Shown here piece after piece: positions 1-7,772 of a stretch of DNA of 14,510 bases. The DNA comes from Gammaproteobacteria bacterium. GTDB lineage: Bacteria; Pseudomonadota; Gammaproteobacteria; Natronospirales; REEB76. The notes beneath the pieces are model-generated. The model saw nothing but the letters and a program-made list of their open reading frames with translations. It had not been told where the DNA came from and searched no databases. The stretch is from positions 1-14,510 of the forward strand of contig JAGWNO010000034.1 of NCBI GenBank assembly GCA_028871235.1, written 5' to 3'. Position 1 is the first letter of the stretch; every line of letters starts with the position of its first letter. A program made the translations under genes and the position numbers.

Positions 1-76
1 CTGCATACTTGCGATGGCCGGCTGTTGTTGCAAGGAAGCAATTTTAGCGCAGCGCCGCAGTGCGCGCCCTGGTTGT

Positions 77-104
77 TTGACAGGCGGAGCAGCACCGCTA
101 GAAT
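77..104 (+). promoter_or_regulatory. Sigma-70-type promoter of the tRNA-Gly gene
   Basis: A perfect -35 hexamer TTGACA (77-82) and a -10 hexamer TAGAAT (99-104) are separated by 16 bases. The expected transcription start, around 110-112, lies only a few bases before the mature tRNA 5' end at 116. That short leader is normal for a stable-RNA promoter. Hexamers and spacing are seen directly; activity is inferred. Confidence 0.75.
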
Positions 105-115
105 GGCAGGCCTGC

Positions 116-189
116 GCGGGTGTAGTTCAATGGTAGAACTGCAGCTTCCCAAGCTGCTAACGTGGGTTCGATTCCCATCACCCGCTCCA
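116..189 (+). tRNA. tRNA-Gly (anticodon CCC)
   Basis: The cloverleaf folds by eye. The acceptor stem is GCGGGTG (116-122) with CACCCGC (179-185), the D arm is GTTC-AATGGTA-GAAC, and the anticodon arm is GCAGC-TTCCCAA-GCTGC with anticodon CCC. The T loop is TTCGATT, the discriminator is T186, and the CCA end is encoded at 187-189. It reads the glycine codon GGG. A strong promoter sits immediately upstream and no second tRNA follows, so it is probably transcribed alone. Antisense and overlapping open frames across it are spurious. Confidence 0.97.
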
Positions 190-241
190 GCTCCGTCATC
201 CTGCGCTCACACTGGCTGCCCAGGCAGGACGCACGCCGGCG

Positions 242-264
242 CGCAATGCCGTCAGGGCATTGCG
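242..264 (+). terminator. Stem-loop downstream of tRNA-Gly, possible terminator or processing signal
   Basis: A perfect 9-bp inverted repeat, CGCAATGCC / GGCATTGCG, encloses the 5-nt loop GTCAG, 53 bases after the tRNA. No T-tract follows, so it is not a textbook intrinsic terminator. It may terminate weakly, protect a 3' end, or be a dispersed palindrome. The rest of 190-392 shows no gene or other clear signal. Confidence 0.4.
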
Positions 265-392
265 GGAACATGCTCCGGCTCGCCCCGGCAGCCGCTCCAG
301 TCCGGGCATCCGCACATTCCATCCGCCGGTCTGCCGCTGCCGCGATGCCCATATCCACCGGGGGTTGGGGGTATGCTCTAGCCACTGAATCA

Positions 393-415
393 GCCCCGCG
401 TGGGGCGGATAAGGA
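393..415 (+). promoter_or_regulatory. GC hairpin plus ribosome binding site of the kinase gene
   Basis: GCCCC (393-397) and GGGGC (402-406) can form a stable 5-bp stem with a GCGT loop. It ends 4 bases before the Shine-Dalgarno-like AAGGA (411-415), which is 9 bases before the ATG at 425. The binding site supports that start. The hairpin is close enough to influence ribosome access, but that is speculation. No convincing promoter hexamers were found between the tRNA and this gene. Confidence 0.4.
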
Positions 416-424
416 TGCCGAGCG

Positions 425-3400
425 ATGAAGAAATGGGGGTGGCCCGGAAGCCTGCGCATGCGGCTGGTGCTGCTGGTGTTCATCTGCACACTGCCGGCCC
501 TGGTGCTGGTGGCCTACCGTGCCGTTGACGACTATCAAGCCGCCGCCGCCCGCGCTTACAACGAAGGGCAGGTGGGGACAGATGAGGTGGTGCAGCGCTA
601 CGAGCGCATCGCCACCAACACCCATGACCTGTTGATCGCGCTGGCCGCGCTGCCTGCAGTCAATGCCAGCCCCGAATCCTGCAGCCGGCAGTTTGCGGCG
701 CTCCTCAAGAAATTGCCCCTGTATGCCAATATGGGCGTCATCTCGCTCGACGGCACGGTGGGTTGCAGTGGTATCCCGCAGATGCACTTGCTGTCTGTGG
801 CGCACTGGCCGTGGTTCCATGAGGTGCTGCAGACCAAACGGTTCACCCGCGGTCCCCTGCAGTTCGGTCCCATCGTCGGCTACAACGTGGCGGTGTTCAG
901 CCTGCCGCACTTCAATGCTGACGGAAACTTGGATGCCGTGCTGTTCGCCAGTGTGCCGGTCTCCGCCCTGCAACCTCCAAATTCAAATCTGTTGCTGCAG
1001 CATGTGGTGATTACCGCGTTTGCCGCCGACGGCAAGGTGTTTGCCCGCTATCCGCCGGGTCGGCAGGTGGACACGGATCAGTCCCGTTCCGCCCTGTTTC
1101 TGGCGATGCGCAAGCTCGCGCAGAAATCGCGGCTGACTGTTGCCGGGGTGGATGGCCGGACCCGGTTTTACAGCTTGCGCAGTTTCCAGACAGGCGCAGC
1201 CGGCAGCGTGATCTACCTGGCCGGCGGCGTGGACCGGCAGCTGGTGGAGGACCGCGCCATCCTGCCGCTCGAGCGCGACCTCGGCGTGCTGGTATCCATG
1301 GCCGCGGTGATCATGCTGTCGGCCTGGCTGCTGAGCACGCTGTTCGTGCGGCGGCGCGTGCAGCCGCTCATCCGGGCGCTGCGGCGGATTTCCGAGGGGG
1401 ATCTGCAGACTCGCACCGGGGTGGCCGGGGAAGGTGGAGAAATCGGCGAGATTGCCCGGGGCGTGGATGACATGGCGGCGGCGCTCGATCGCATTGAACG
1501 GGCGCGGCGCCAGAGCGAGCAGCGCTATCGGGAAGTGGTGGAACAGGCGTCGGACGGCATCTTTGTGCGCCGCGCCTTCGGCGAACTGCTATACGTGAAT
1601 GACGCGCTGTGCCGGATGACCGGCTACTCCCGCGATGAATTGCTGCGCATGCGCGTAGATGAACTGGTACACCAATCCGATGCTGATTTCACCTCTGCCT
1701 TCCAGCAAGTCAACCAGGGGCAATCGCTGCTCAGGGAATCCAGCCTGCGCCATAAAAGCGGTCGTGCCATACCGGTGGAGGCCAGCATCCGTCGTATCAG
1801 CGGCGGCCAAGTGCAGGCCATCATACGGGATGTGAGTGAGCGCAGGCGCCTGGAGCAGACGCTGTGGGAGAACGAGCGGCAGCTTTCACTTATTTACGAG
1901 AATGTAAACGAGGTTGTGTTTTACCTGGCCGTGGAGCCGGATGGCCAGTTCCGTTTTGTATCCGTCAATCCGGCTTTCCTGAAAGCCACCGGCCTGACCG
2001 CAAACCAGGTCGTCGGCAAGCTTGTGCAGGAAGTCATTCCGGAACCGGCGCGCGGGATGGTTCTGCAGAACTATAAAGCGGCGGTTCGCGACCGGGAAAC
2101 CATCCGCTGGGAAGAAACCTCGGTCTATCCGTCGGGGGAGAAACACGGTGAAGTGTCCATAACACCCGTATTCGATGCGGCGGGCCGGTGCACCAACCTG
2201 ATCGGCACGGTGCACGACATCACCGAGCGCAAACGCGCCGAAGTGGCCCTGGCACGGCAGAAAGACCTCTATGACATGCTGTCCCAGACCAACCAGGCGA
2301 TCGTGCACGTCACCAGTCGCGAGGAGCTCTTTCCGAAGGTGTGCCGCATCGCGGTGGAGCACGGCCGGTTGCTGTTCGCCTGGATCGGCCTGATCGATGA
2401 GACCGATCTTCGGGTCCGAGCTGTTGCGCACTTTGGCATGGACGCGGGTTATGTGGAACAGGTGCGCGTTTCCGTTGATCCCTCCCGCCCCGAGGGTCGC
2501 GGTCCCGTCGGCCAGGCATCGCGTACCGGTCAGCACGTGGTCAACAACGATTTCCTCGAGGACCGCGCGACCGCACCCTGGCACGAGCTGGCGCAGCACG
2601 CCGGGGTGCGCGCCGTGGCGGCGTTTCCGCTGCGCCTGCAGGGCAAGGTGATTGGCACCATCACGCTCTACGCGGGCGAGGCCGGTTTCTTTACCGAGGA
2701 ACTGCTGCCCACGCTGGATGAGATGGCGGCGGATGTCTCCTTCGCGCTCGATAACTTTGCACGCGAGGCCGAGCGCAAAAATATCGAGGAGAAGCTCGCA
2801 GAGGAACGGCGGTTTATTGATGAAACCATCAACAGTCTGCCTGGCATTCTCTACGTGTTTGACGATCACGGACGGTTCCTGCTGTGGAACCGGCGGTTCG
2901 AGACGGTATCAGGATTCGACGCGGACGTCATCCGCGGCATGCAACCCTTGCAGTTCATCGCCGCGGAGCACCGCACTCTCGCCGGGCAGCGCATAGCGGC
3001 CGTATTCTCGCAGGGCGAGTCCAGTGTGGAAGCGGACTTTCTTTGCCGTGACGGCACCCGCATCCCGTACTATTTCACCGGCCGGCGCTTCGCATGGCAG
3101 GGCAGGATATGCCTGGTGGGCATGGGCGTGGATGTCGGCGCACGTCACCAGACCGAGGTGGAACTGCGCCTGAGCGAACAGCGTCTGCGCCTTACGCTGG
3201 AGGCGACCAGCATCGGCTTGTGGGACTGGGACATACGCGCTGACCGCTGGTATGCCACGCCCACTTATTTCCGCATGCTGGGCTATGAACCGGACGCCGA
3301 GGGGCAAAACCGCGAGGTCTGGGAAGCGCGCGCCCATCCCGATGAGCGGGATTTGGTCGTCAATAAAATGGCGGCGGTGCGGGATCAGGGACAGGATAGC

Positions 3401-4231
3401 TTCGATATCCAGTTCAGGTTACGCCACGCCGACGGCTCCTACCGCTGGATAAGAAGTCTCGGCAAGGCGGTGGAATTCGACCAGCGCGGCCGGGCGCTGC
3501 GCATGCTGGGGCTACGCATCGACATCACTGAGAGCAAGATAAACGAGCAGCGCATCGCCCACTATATGGAGCAGCTGCAGGCCCTGTCGCAACGCATGCT
3601 GGACATCCAGGAGCAGGAACGGCGCAGCATCGCCCGGGAACTTCACGATCAGGTGGGCGCCATGCTCACCGCCTTGCAGATGAACCTGCATCATTGCGAG
3701 GACCAGGTACCGGCGAATCTGAAAGACATGTTGCAGGACAACGTCGCGATGGTTTCCCAGATTCTTGCCCAGGTGCGGACGCTGTCACTCAACCTGCGGC
3801 CCTCGCTGCTGGATGATCTCGGACTCGCCGCCGCGGTGCGCTGGTACCTGCGCGAGCAGGTGCCGCGTGACGCCCTGGAGGTGAGCCTCGACATAGCTGA
3901 AGACTTGCCGCGCTTTTCGCCCGATTGCGAGACCGCCTGCTTTCGCGTGCTGCAGGCTGCGGTAACCAACGTGCTGCGGCATGCCGGCGCGCAACATCTG
4001 CATATCCATCTGCGGGAGAGCAGCGGCATGCTGGCACTCACGGTGCGCGACGATGGCCGCGGTTTCGACGTGGCCGCGGCTCTCGCGCAGGCCGCGGCCG
4101 GTACCAGCCTGGGGTTGCTGGCCATGGAAGAGCGGGTGCGACTGTTGCGCGGGGAGATCGTTTTCGAATCCGACCCCGGGAAGGGTACCGAAGTGCGGGT
4201 ACGGTTGCCGGCAGGTGCTGACACGGAGTAA
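425..4231 (+). CDS. Multi-PAS/GAF membrane sensor histidine kinase, NarX/HisKA_3 type
   Basis: This 1268-residue inner-membrane kinase should autophosphorylate on histidine in response to a periplasmic or redox/ligand cue and pass the phosphate to a NarL-type regulator. Segment order: TM1 about 12-31; periplasmic sensor 32-285, containing C86 and C114; TM2 about 286-310; HAMP to about 360; PAS about 366-475; PAS about 486-606; GAF about 615-778; PAS about 795-906; PAS about 918-1035, each PAS ending in a short charged linker; HisKA_3 with H1074 in ELHDQVGAM; HATPase_c about 1165-1267 with DDGRGFD (1209-1215) and GLLAMEERV. Two positions are odd. The residue five after the histidine, Gln in NarX-type kinases, is Ala1079, and the N-box reads QAAVTN with Ala1178 where Glu is usual. 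The next gene is a NarL-family regulator 57 bases downstream, its likely partner. The signal sensed is unknown. The domain calls are firm at family level. Confidence 0.95.
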   Translation: MKKWGWPGSLRMRLVLLVFICTLPALVLVAYRAVDDYQAAAARAYNEGQVGTDEVVQRYERIATNTHDLLIALAALPAVNASPESCSRQFAALLKKLPLYANMGVISLDGTVGCSGIPQMHLLSVAHWPWFHEVLQTKRFTRGPLQFGPIVGYNVAVFSLPHFNADGNLDAVLFASVPVSALQPPNSNLLLQHVVITAFAADGKVFARYPPGRQVDTDQSRSALFLAMRKLAQKSRLTVAGVDGRTRFYSLRSFQTGAAGSVIYLAGGVDRQLVEDRAILPLERDLGVLVSMAAVIMLSAWLLSTLFVRRRVQPLIRALRRISEGDLQTRTGVAGEGGEIGEIARGVDDMAAALDRIERARRQSEQRYREVVEQASDGIFVRRAFGELLYVNDALCRMTGYSRDELLRMRVDELVHQSDADFTSAFQQVNQGQSLLRESSLRHKSGRAIPVEASIRRISGGQVQAIIRDVSERRRLEQTLWENERQLSLIYENVNEVVFYLAVEPDGQFRFVSVNPAFLKATGLTANQVVGKLVQEVIPEPARGMVLQNYKAAVRDRETIRWEETSVYPSGEKHGEVSITPVFDAAGRCTNLIGTVHDITERKRAEVALARQKDLYDMLSQTNQAIVHVTSREELFPKVCRIAVEHGRLLFAWIGLIDETDLRVRAVAHFGMDAGYVEQVRVSVDPSRPEGRGPVGQASRTGQHVVNNDFLEDRATAPWHELAQHAGVRAVAAFPLRLQGKVIGTITLYAGEAGFFTEELLPTLDEMAADVSFALDNFAREAERKNIEEKLAEERRFIDETINSLPGILYVFDDHGRFLLWNRRFETVSGFDADVIRGMQPLQFIAAEHRTLAGQRIAAVFSQGESSVEADFLCRDGTRIPYYFTGRRFAWQGRICLVGMGVDVGARHQTEVELRLSEQRLRLTLEATSIGLWDWDIRADRWYATPTYFRMLGYEPDAEGQNREVWEARAHPDERDLVVNKMAAVRDQGQDSFDIQFRLRHADGSYRWIRSLGKAVEFDQRGRALRMLGLRIDITESKINEQRIAHYMEQLQALSQRMLDIQEQERRSIARELHDQVGAMLTALQMNLHHCEDQVPANLKDMLQDNVAMVSQILAQVRTLSLNLRPSLLDDLGLAAAVRWYLREQVPRDALEVSLDIAEDLPRFSPDCETACFRVLQAAVTNVLRHAGAQHLHIHLRESSGMLALTVRDDGRGFDVAAALAQAAAGTSLGLLAMEERVRLLRGEIVFESDPGKGTEVRVRLPAGADTE

Positions 4232-4288
4232 AACAGCAATCACCGGCCCATGGATACGGGTGCCCGGGAGGCGTTGCGGGAGTCAGGT

Positions 4289-4936
4289 ATGGACACGCCG
4301 GTACGCATACTCGTGGCCGATGACCATACCCTGGTGCGGGCAGGGCTGGTCGCGCTCATCGCGGCTCTGCCGGACATGCGGGTGGTGGGTGAAGCGGCCG
4401 ACGGCCGCGAGGCCCTGCGTCAGGTGCGCCTGCTGCAGCCGGACATCGTGCTCATGGACATCGCCATGCAGGGCCTGAATGGACTGGAGGCCGCCGGCCG
4501 CATGCGCAATGAATTTCCCGCCGTCAAAGTGGTGATGCTCTCGATGCACGCCAACGAGGAATATGTGGCCCAGGCCATCAAGGCCGGGGCCGCCGGCTAC
4601 CTGCTCAAGGATGCGGCCGCGGCGGAACTCGCCGCGACGCTCGCCGCCGTGGCTCGCGGCGAGTTGTACCTGAGCCCGGCGATTTCCCGCCAGGTGGTGG
4701 AGGGCTATGTGCACGGCGGCGCCACGGGCCTTGATCTGCTCACGCCGCGGCAGCGGGAAATCCTGCAACTCATCGCCGAGGGCCATGCCACCCGCGCCAT
4801 CGCCGCACGCCTGCACCTGAGCGTCAAGACGGTGGAGACCCACCGGGCCCAGCTCATGCAGCGTCTCAACATCCGCGACGTGGCGGGCCTCACGCGCTTC
4901 GCCCTTGCCAAAGGGCTGATTTCCCCCACGGCCTGA
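4289..4936 (+). CDS. NarL/FixJ-family DNA-binding response regulator
   Basis: This 215-residue regulator has a receiver domain (1-120) and a LuxR-type helix-turn-helix (about 150-212, TPRQREILQLIAEG...SVKTVETHRAQL). Receiver residues are present: acid pair D11/D12, phospho-acceptor D57, S85 and K107. The residue four after D57, commonly Pro, is Gln61 (DIAMQGLNG). The ATG at 4289 is chosen because GGGAG (4278-4282) lies 6 bases upstream and the protein then starts right before the first receiver strand. An in-frame ATG at 4250 would add 13 residues but has no ribosome binding site. It follows a HisKA_3 kinase, so it is most likely that kinase's partner. The target genes are not visible here. 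Confidence 0.95.
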   Translation: MDTPVRILVADDHTLVRAGLVALIAALPDMRVVGEAADGREALRQVRLLQPDIVLMDIAMQGLNGLEAAGRMRNEFPAVKVVMLSMHANEEYVAQAIKAGAAGYLLKDAAAAELAATLAAVARGELYLSPAISRQVVEGYVHGGATGLDLLTPRQREILQLIAEGHATRAIAARLHLSVKTVETHRAQLMQRLNIRDVAGLTRFALAKGLISPTA

Positions 4937-4980
4937 GGCGGAATCCCGCCGCTGATATCGGGGAATCCCTGAGTCCCGAT
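4937..4980 (+). other. Paired stem-loops between the two regulator genes
   Basis: Directly after the regulator stop codon, GGCGG-AATC-CCGCC (4937-4950) forms a 5-bp hairpin. ATCGGG (4957-4962) and CCCGAT (4975-4980) form a second 6-bp stem. Neither is followed by a T-run. They could be a weak terminator or an mRNA stability element tuning expression of the downstream genes; this is inference from the inverted repeats alone. Confidence 0.3.
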
Positions 4981-5056
4981 TGCGCCGCTGCCCGATGGCC
5001 GCCGGCCCGGCGCGCAGGCATGCTGTCTGCCAGTTCCAACCGGGTGACCTGCCGTC

Positions 5057-5482
5057 ATGCCCCTTAACCCTCCCGTTTCCGCTAGCGCCGCACTCCGTCT
5101 GCTGCTCACGGACGACAATCCGCTGTTCCTTGCCAGCACCGCCACCTTGCTGGCCGGCGCAGAGTGGATCGAGATGGTGGGGCAGGTCGCCAACGGCACG
5201 GAATGTCTGCGGCTCGCGAGCGAGCAGGCACCCGATGTGGTGGTGCTGGACCTGGCCATGCCGGATATGAACGGCTTCGAGGTGACCAAGCGGCTCAAGG
5301 CCCTGCCGGCGCCGCCTCGGGTGGTGATCCTGTCCCTGTATGACGAGCCGGAATACCGGCAACGTGCCCGGCAGTCGGGCGCGGACGGTTATGTGGCGAA
5401 AGCCGCCGCCATCACCGAGCTGTTGCCGCTGCTTCATTCCCTGTTTGCCAAGGAAAGGCCGCCCCATGAATGCCCCCTTTGA
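5057..5482 (+). CDS. Stand-alone receiver-domain response regulator
   Basis: This 141-residue protein is essentially one receiver domain with no output domain. The phosphorylation site is complete: D19/D20, phospho-acceptor D65 in VVVLDLAMPDMNG, S93 and K115. Its sequence style (LTDDNPLFL, GTECLRLA, GADGYVAKA) is that of NarL-type receivers rather than CheY, as if a NarL regulator had lost its helix-turn-helix. The ATG at 5057 has only a weak upstream GGGTG. The stop lies 17 bases inside the next gene, an EAL-domain protein, so the two are probably translationally coupled. Likely roles are a phosphorylation-dependent partner of that enzyme or a phosphate sink for the kinase; both are inference. 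Confidence 0.9.
   Translation: MPLNPPVSASAALRLLLTDDNPLFLASTATLLAGAEWIEMVGQVANGTECLRLASEQAPDVVVLDLAMPDMNGFEVTKRLKALPAPPRVVILSLYDEPEYRQRARQSGADGYVAKAAAITELLPLLHSLFAKERPPHECPL
5450..5458 (+). promoter_or_regulatory. Ribosome binding site inside the receiver gene, deciding the EAL-protein start
   Basis: The purine stretch AAGGAAAGG lies 7 bases before ATG 5466, within the last codons of the receiver gene. It favours 5466 over the further-upstream frame extension beginning at 5340 and over the internal ATG at 5505, which lacks such a site. Confidence 0.6.
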
Positions 5483-7772
5483 TGCATCCCAGGTAAGCTC
5501 ACCCATGCCAAGCGATGAACCCTACACCCGGGCACTGCTGGAACAGCAGGCGGTGGGCGTCGCCTGGATAGACGCCGCAGGCCGCTATCAGCGCGTCAAT
5601 CCGCGCTTCTGCGAAATGCTCGGATACAGTGATAAGGAACTGTTGGCGCGCAACTATGGCGACGTCACCCACCCCGAGGATCTCGATTCCAGCAGTGGCA
5701 TGCGTACGCGGCTGGTGAGCGGCGCGCAATCCAGCGGCAAATTCGAGAAGCGCTATGTGCGCAAGGACGGCCGCATCCTGTGGGCGGAAGTGTCCGCCTC
5801 GGTGGTGCATCTGGGCCGGGATGAATCGCCGATCTTCCTGATGATCATTCAGGATGTGAGCGCGCGCAAGCGCCAGGAGCAATTGCTTGCCGACGAGCGC
5901 GCGCTGCTGGAGCGCCTGGCGGCGGGCGGTTCGCTTGAAAATGCCCTGCAGTCGGTGGCGGTACTCTACAGCCGCCATGCCCTGCGCCATGCCCAGGTGG
6001 TGATGTACCGGCTGATGGATGACGCGGCGCTGCTGGTGCCGGTGGCCGCCGGCGGTGCGCTGACTGCCTTTCGCGATGCCCTGCATATGCTGCCGGTTGC
6101 GCCCGACAGCAGTCTGAGCGCCCGCGCGGTGTATTACCGTGAACCGCGGATATGCGCAGATGTCGCCGCGGCTGCCGAACTCGGACCCTGGCGGGACGAT
6201 ATGCTCGCCAAGCATGTGCGCAGTGCCTTCAGTCTGCCGGTTTTGACTGCGGACGGTATCGCATTGGGCGCGTTCACGGTCTGCGGCGAGCAAGCGGGTG
6301 AGCCGGCACCCGAAGATATGGTTTTGGCCCAGCGGCTGACCAATCTCACCGCCGTCGCCCTGGAAAAACAGCGCACCCTGGATTCGCTCTTGCACATCCA
6401 ATCCCATGACATGCTGACCGGCCTGCCCACCCGCGAGCTGCTGATGGCGAAACTGCGGGCCGGGCTGGAGCGCGCACGTCGCGAACACCGCGGTCTGGCG
6501 CTGCTGCTTATCAACATCCGCAGCATGAATCGGGTGAACGACACCTACGGGCATGAGGCCGGCGATCGGCTGCTGCTCACCATGGCTGCGCGTCTGCGTG
6601 AGCTTGTGGGCGGCAACAACCTGCTGGCCCGGCCGGGTGGCAATGAGCTGGCGCTGCTGCTGGAGGATGTGGCGGACGAAAAAGTCGTGTGGCAATTCGT
6701 GCGCACCGCCCTGAAACTCATTAACGCTCCCCATATGATCGCCGCGGAGGAGATCGCGGTGAGCGCCAACATCGGTATCGCGCTTGCCCGGGGCGACAGC
6801 GACTGCCCGGCGGCGTTTCTGCGCCAGGCCGACATGGCTTTGCATCAGGCGCGCGCCGAAGGCGGCAACCGGGCGGTGGTGTATGCCGACAGGTCGAATG
6901 CGCTGGAGGCCACCAGTCTGGTTCTGGCCGCGGAATTGCAGCGCGCCCTGGAGCGCGGCGAATTCATGGTCCACTACCAGCCGCAGGTGGAGCTGCAGCA
7001 CGGACGCATCGCGGGCGCCGAGGCGCTGCTGCGTTGGCAGCATCCCACGCGCGGAGTGATTTCGCCGCTGGACTTCATTCCGGTGCTGGAGGAGACCGGG
7101 CTCATCAACCCGGTGGGCAAGTGGGTGCTGGAGGAAGTGGCGGCCAGGATGGCGGATCTCCAACAGGCGGGTCTGCCGCTGCCGCATGTAGCCGTGAACC
7201 TGTCGTCGCGCCAGCTGCATGATACGCAACTGGTGAATGTTATACGCGGTGTGCTGCAGCGCTACCGGCTGCTGCCCGCGACGCTGACGCTGGAACTGAC
7301 CGAGACCCTGGTGATGCGCGACACCCGTGAGACGCGCATGGCGTTCGATGCCCTGCATGAGCTCGGCGTGCGCCTCTCGGTGGACGATTTCGGTACCGGT
7401 TATTCCAGTCTGAGCTACCTCAAGCATCTGCCGCTGAACGTGCTCAAGATAGACAAGAAATTCGTGGATGAAGTATGCGAGAACCGCGCCGACGGCGCCA
7501 TCGTCGGCGCCATCATTATGATGTCCCATAACCTCGGAATGCAGGTGGTGGCCGAGGGCGTGGAGACCGCCGCGCAGCTGGATTTCCTGCGGTTGCGCAG
7601 CTGTGACCAGATGCAGGGGTACCTGTTCAGCAAGCCGGTGCCGTTCGCCGACTTGCGCGCCATGCTGGCCGCGGACCAGCGCCAGCCGGTGAGTCCACAT
7701 ACCGCAGGCGATAATTCACCGCCGCATGCGCCGGGTCTGCGCAGTGAATGCCCGGATCCCGCCTCGCCCTGA
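5466..7772 (+). CDS. PAS-GAF-GGDEF(degenerate)-EAL protein, predicted c-di-GMP phosphodiesterase
   Basis: This 768-residue protein without obvious membrane segments is predicted cytosolic. Order: PAS about 20-135, GAF about 141-298, GGDEF about 310-470, EAL about 485-735. The cyclase signature is GGNEL (391-395), the usual metal-binding DLD strand reads INIR, and the RxxD inhibitory site is absent, so c-di-GMP synthesis is unlikely. The EAL half keeps its catalytic signatures: E519 in EALLRW, NLSSRQL, ELTETLV, D640/D641 in DDFGTGYSSL, LKIDKKF, AEGVET and QGYLFSKP. It should therefore hydrolyse c-di-GMP to pGpG. The degenerate GGDEF may bind GTP as a regulatory module, as known for some GGDEF-EAL proteins. 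The gene overlaps the upstream lone receiver by 17 bases and ends the signalling cluster. The start at 5466 is set by AAGGAAAGG just upstream. Confidence 0.93.
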   Translation: MNAPFDASQVSSPMPSDEPYTRALLEQQAVGVAWIDAAGRYQRVNPRFCEMLGYSDKELLARNYGDVTHPEDLDSSSGMRTRLVSGAQSSGKFEKRYVRKDGRILWAEVSASVVHLGRDESPIFLMIIQDVSARKRQEQLLADERALLERLAAGGSLENALQSVAVLYSRHALRHAQVVMYRLMDDAALLVPVAAGGALTAFRDALHMLPVAPDSSLSARAVYYREPRICADVAAAAELGPWRDDMLAKHVRSAFSLPVLTADGIALGAFTVCGEQAGEPAPEDMVLAQRLTNLTAVALEKQRTLDSLLHIQSHDMLTGLPTRELLMAKLRAGLERARREHRGLALLLINIRSMNRVNDTYGHEAGDRLLLTMAARLRELVGGNNLLARPGGNELALLLEDVADEKVVWQFVRTALKLINAPHMIAAEEIAVSANIGIALARGDSDCPAAFLRQADMALHQARAEGGNRAVVYADRSNALEATSLVLAAELQRALERGEFMVHYQPQVELQHGRIAGAEALLRWQHPTRGVISPLDFIPVLEETGLINPVGKWVLEEVAARMADLQQAGLPLPHVAVNLSSRQLHDTQLVNVIRGVLQRYRLLPATLTLELTETLVMRDTRETRMAFDALHELGVRLSVDDFGTGYSSLSYLKHLPLNVLKIDKKFVDEVCENRADGAIVGAIIMMSHNLGMQVVAEGVETAAQLDFLRLRSCDQMQGYLFSKPVPFADLRAMLAADQRQPVSPHTAGDNSPPHAPGLRSECPDPASP

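Noticed and set aside
116..189. tRNA-Gly as an integration (att) site
   Set aside because: No integrase and no repeated copy of the tRNA 3' end were seen downstream in the window.
98..973. Minus-strand open frame beginning across the tRNA and running into the kinase gene
   Set aside because: Its C-terminal part is antisense tRNA sequence, a common mis-annotation, and the remainder is antisense to the kinase.
5499..7700. A 733-residue open frame on the minus strand opposite the GGDEF-EAL gene
   Set aside because: It is a high-GC shadow of a well-supported gene, rich in His, Gln, Gly and Arg, with no recognisable family motifs.
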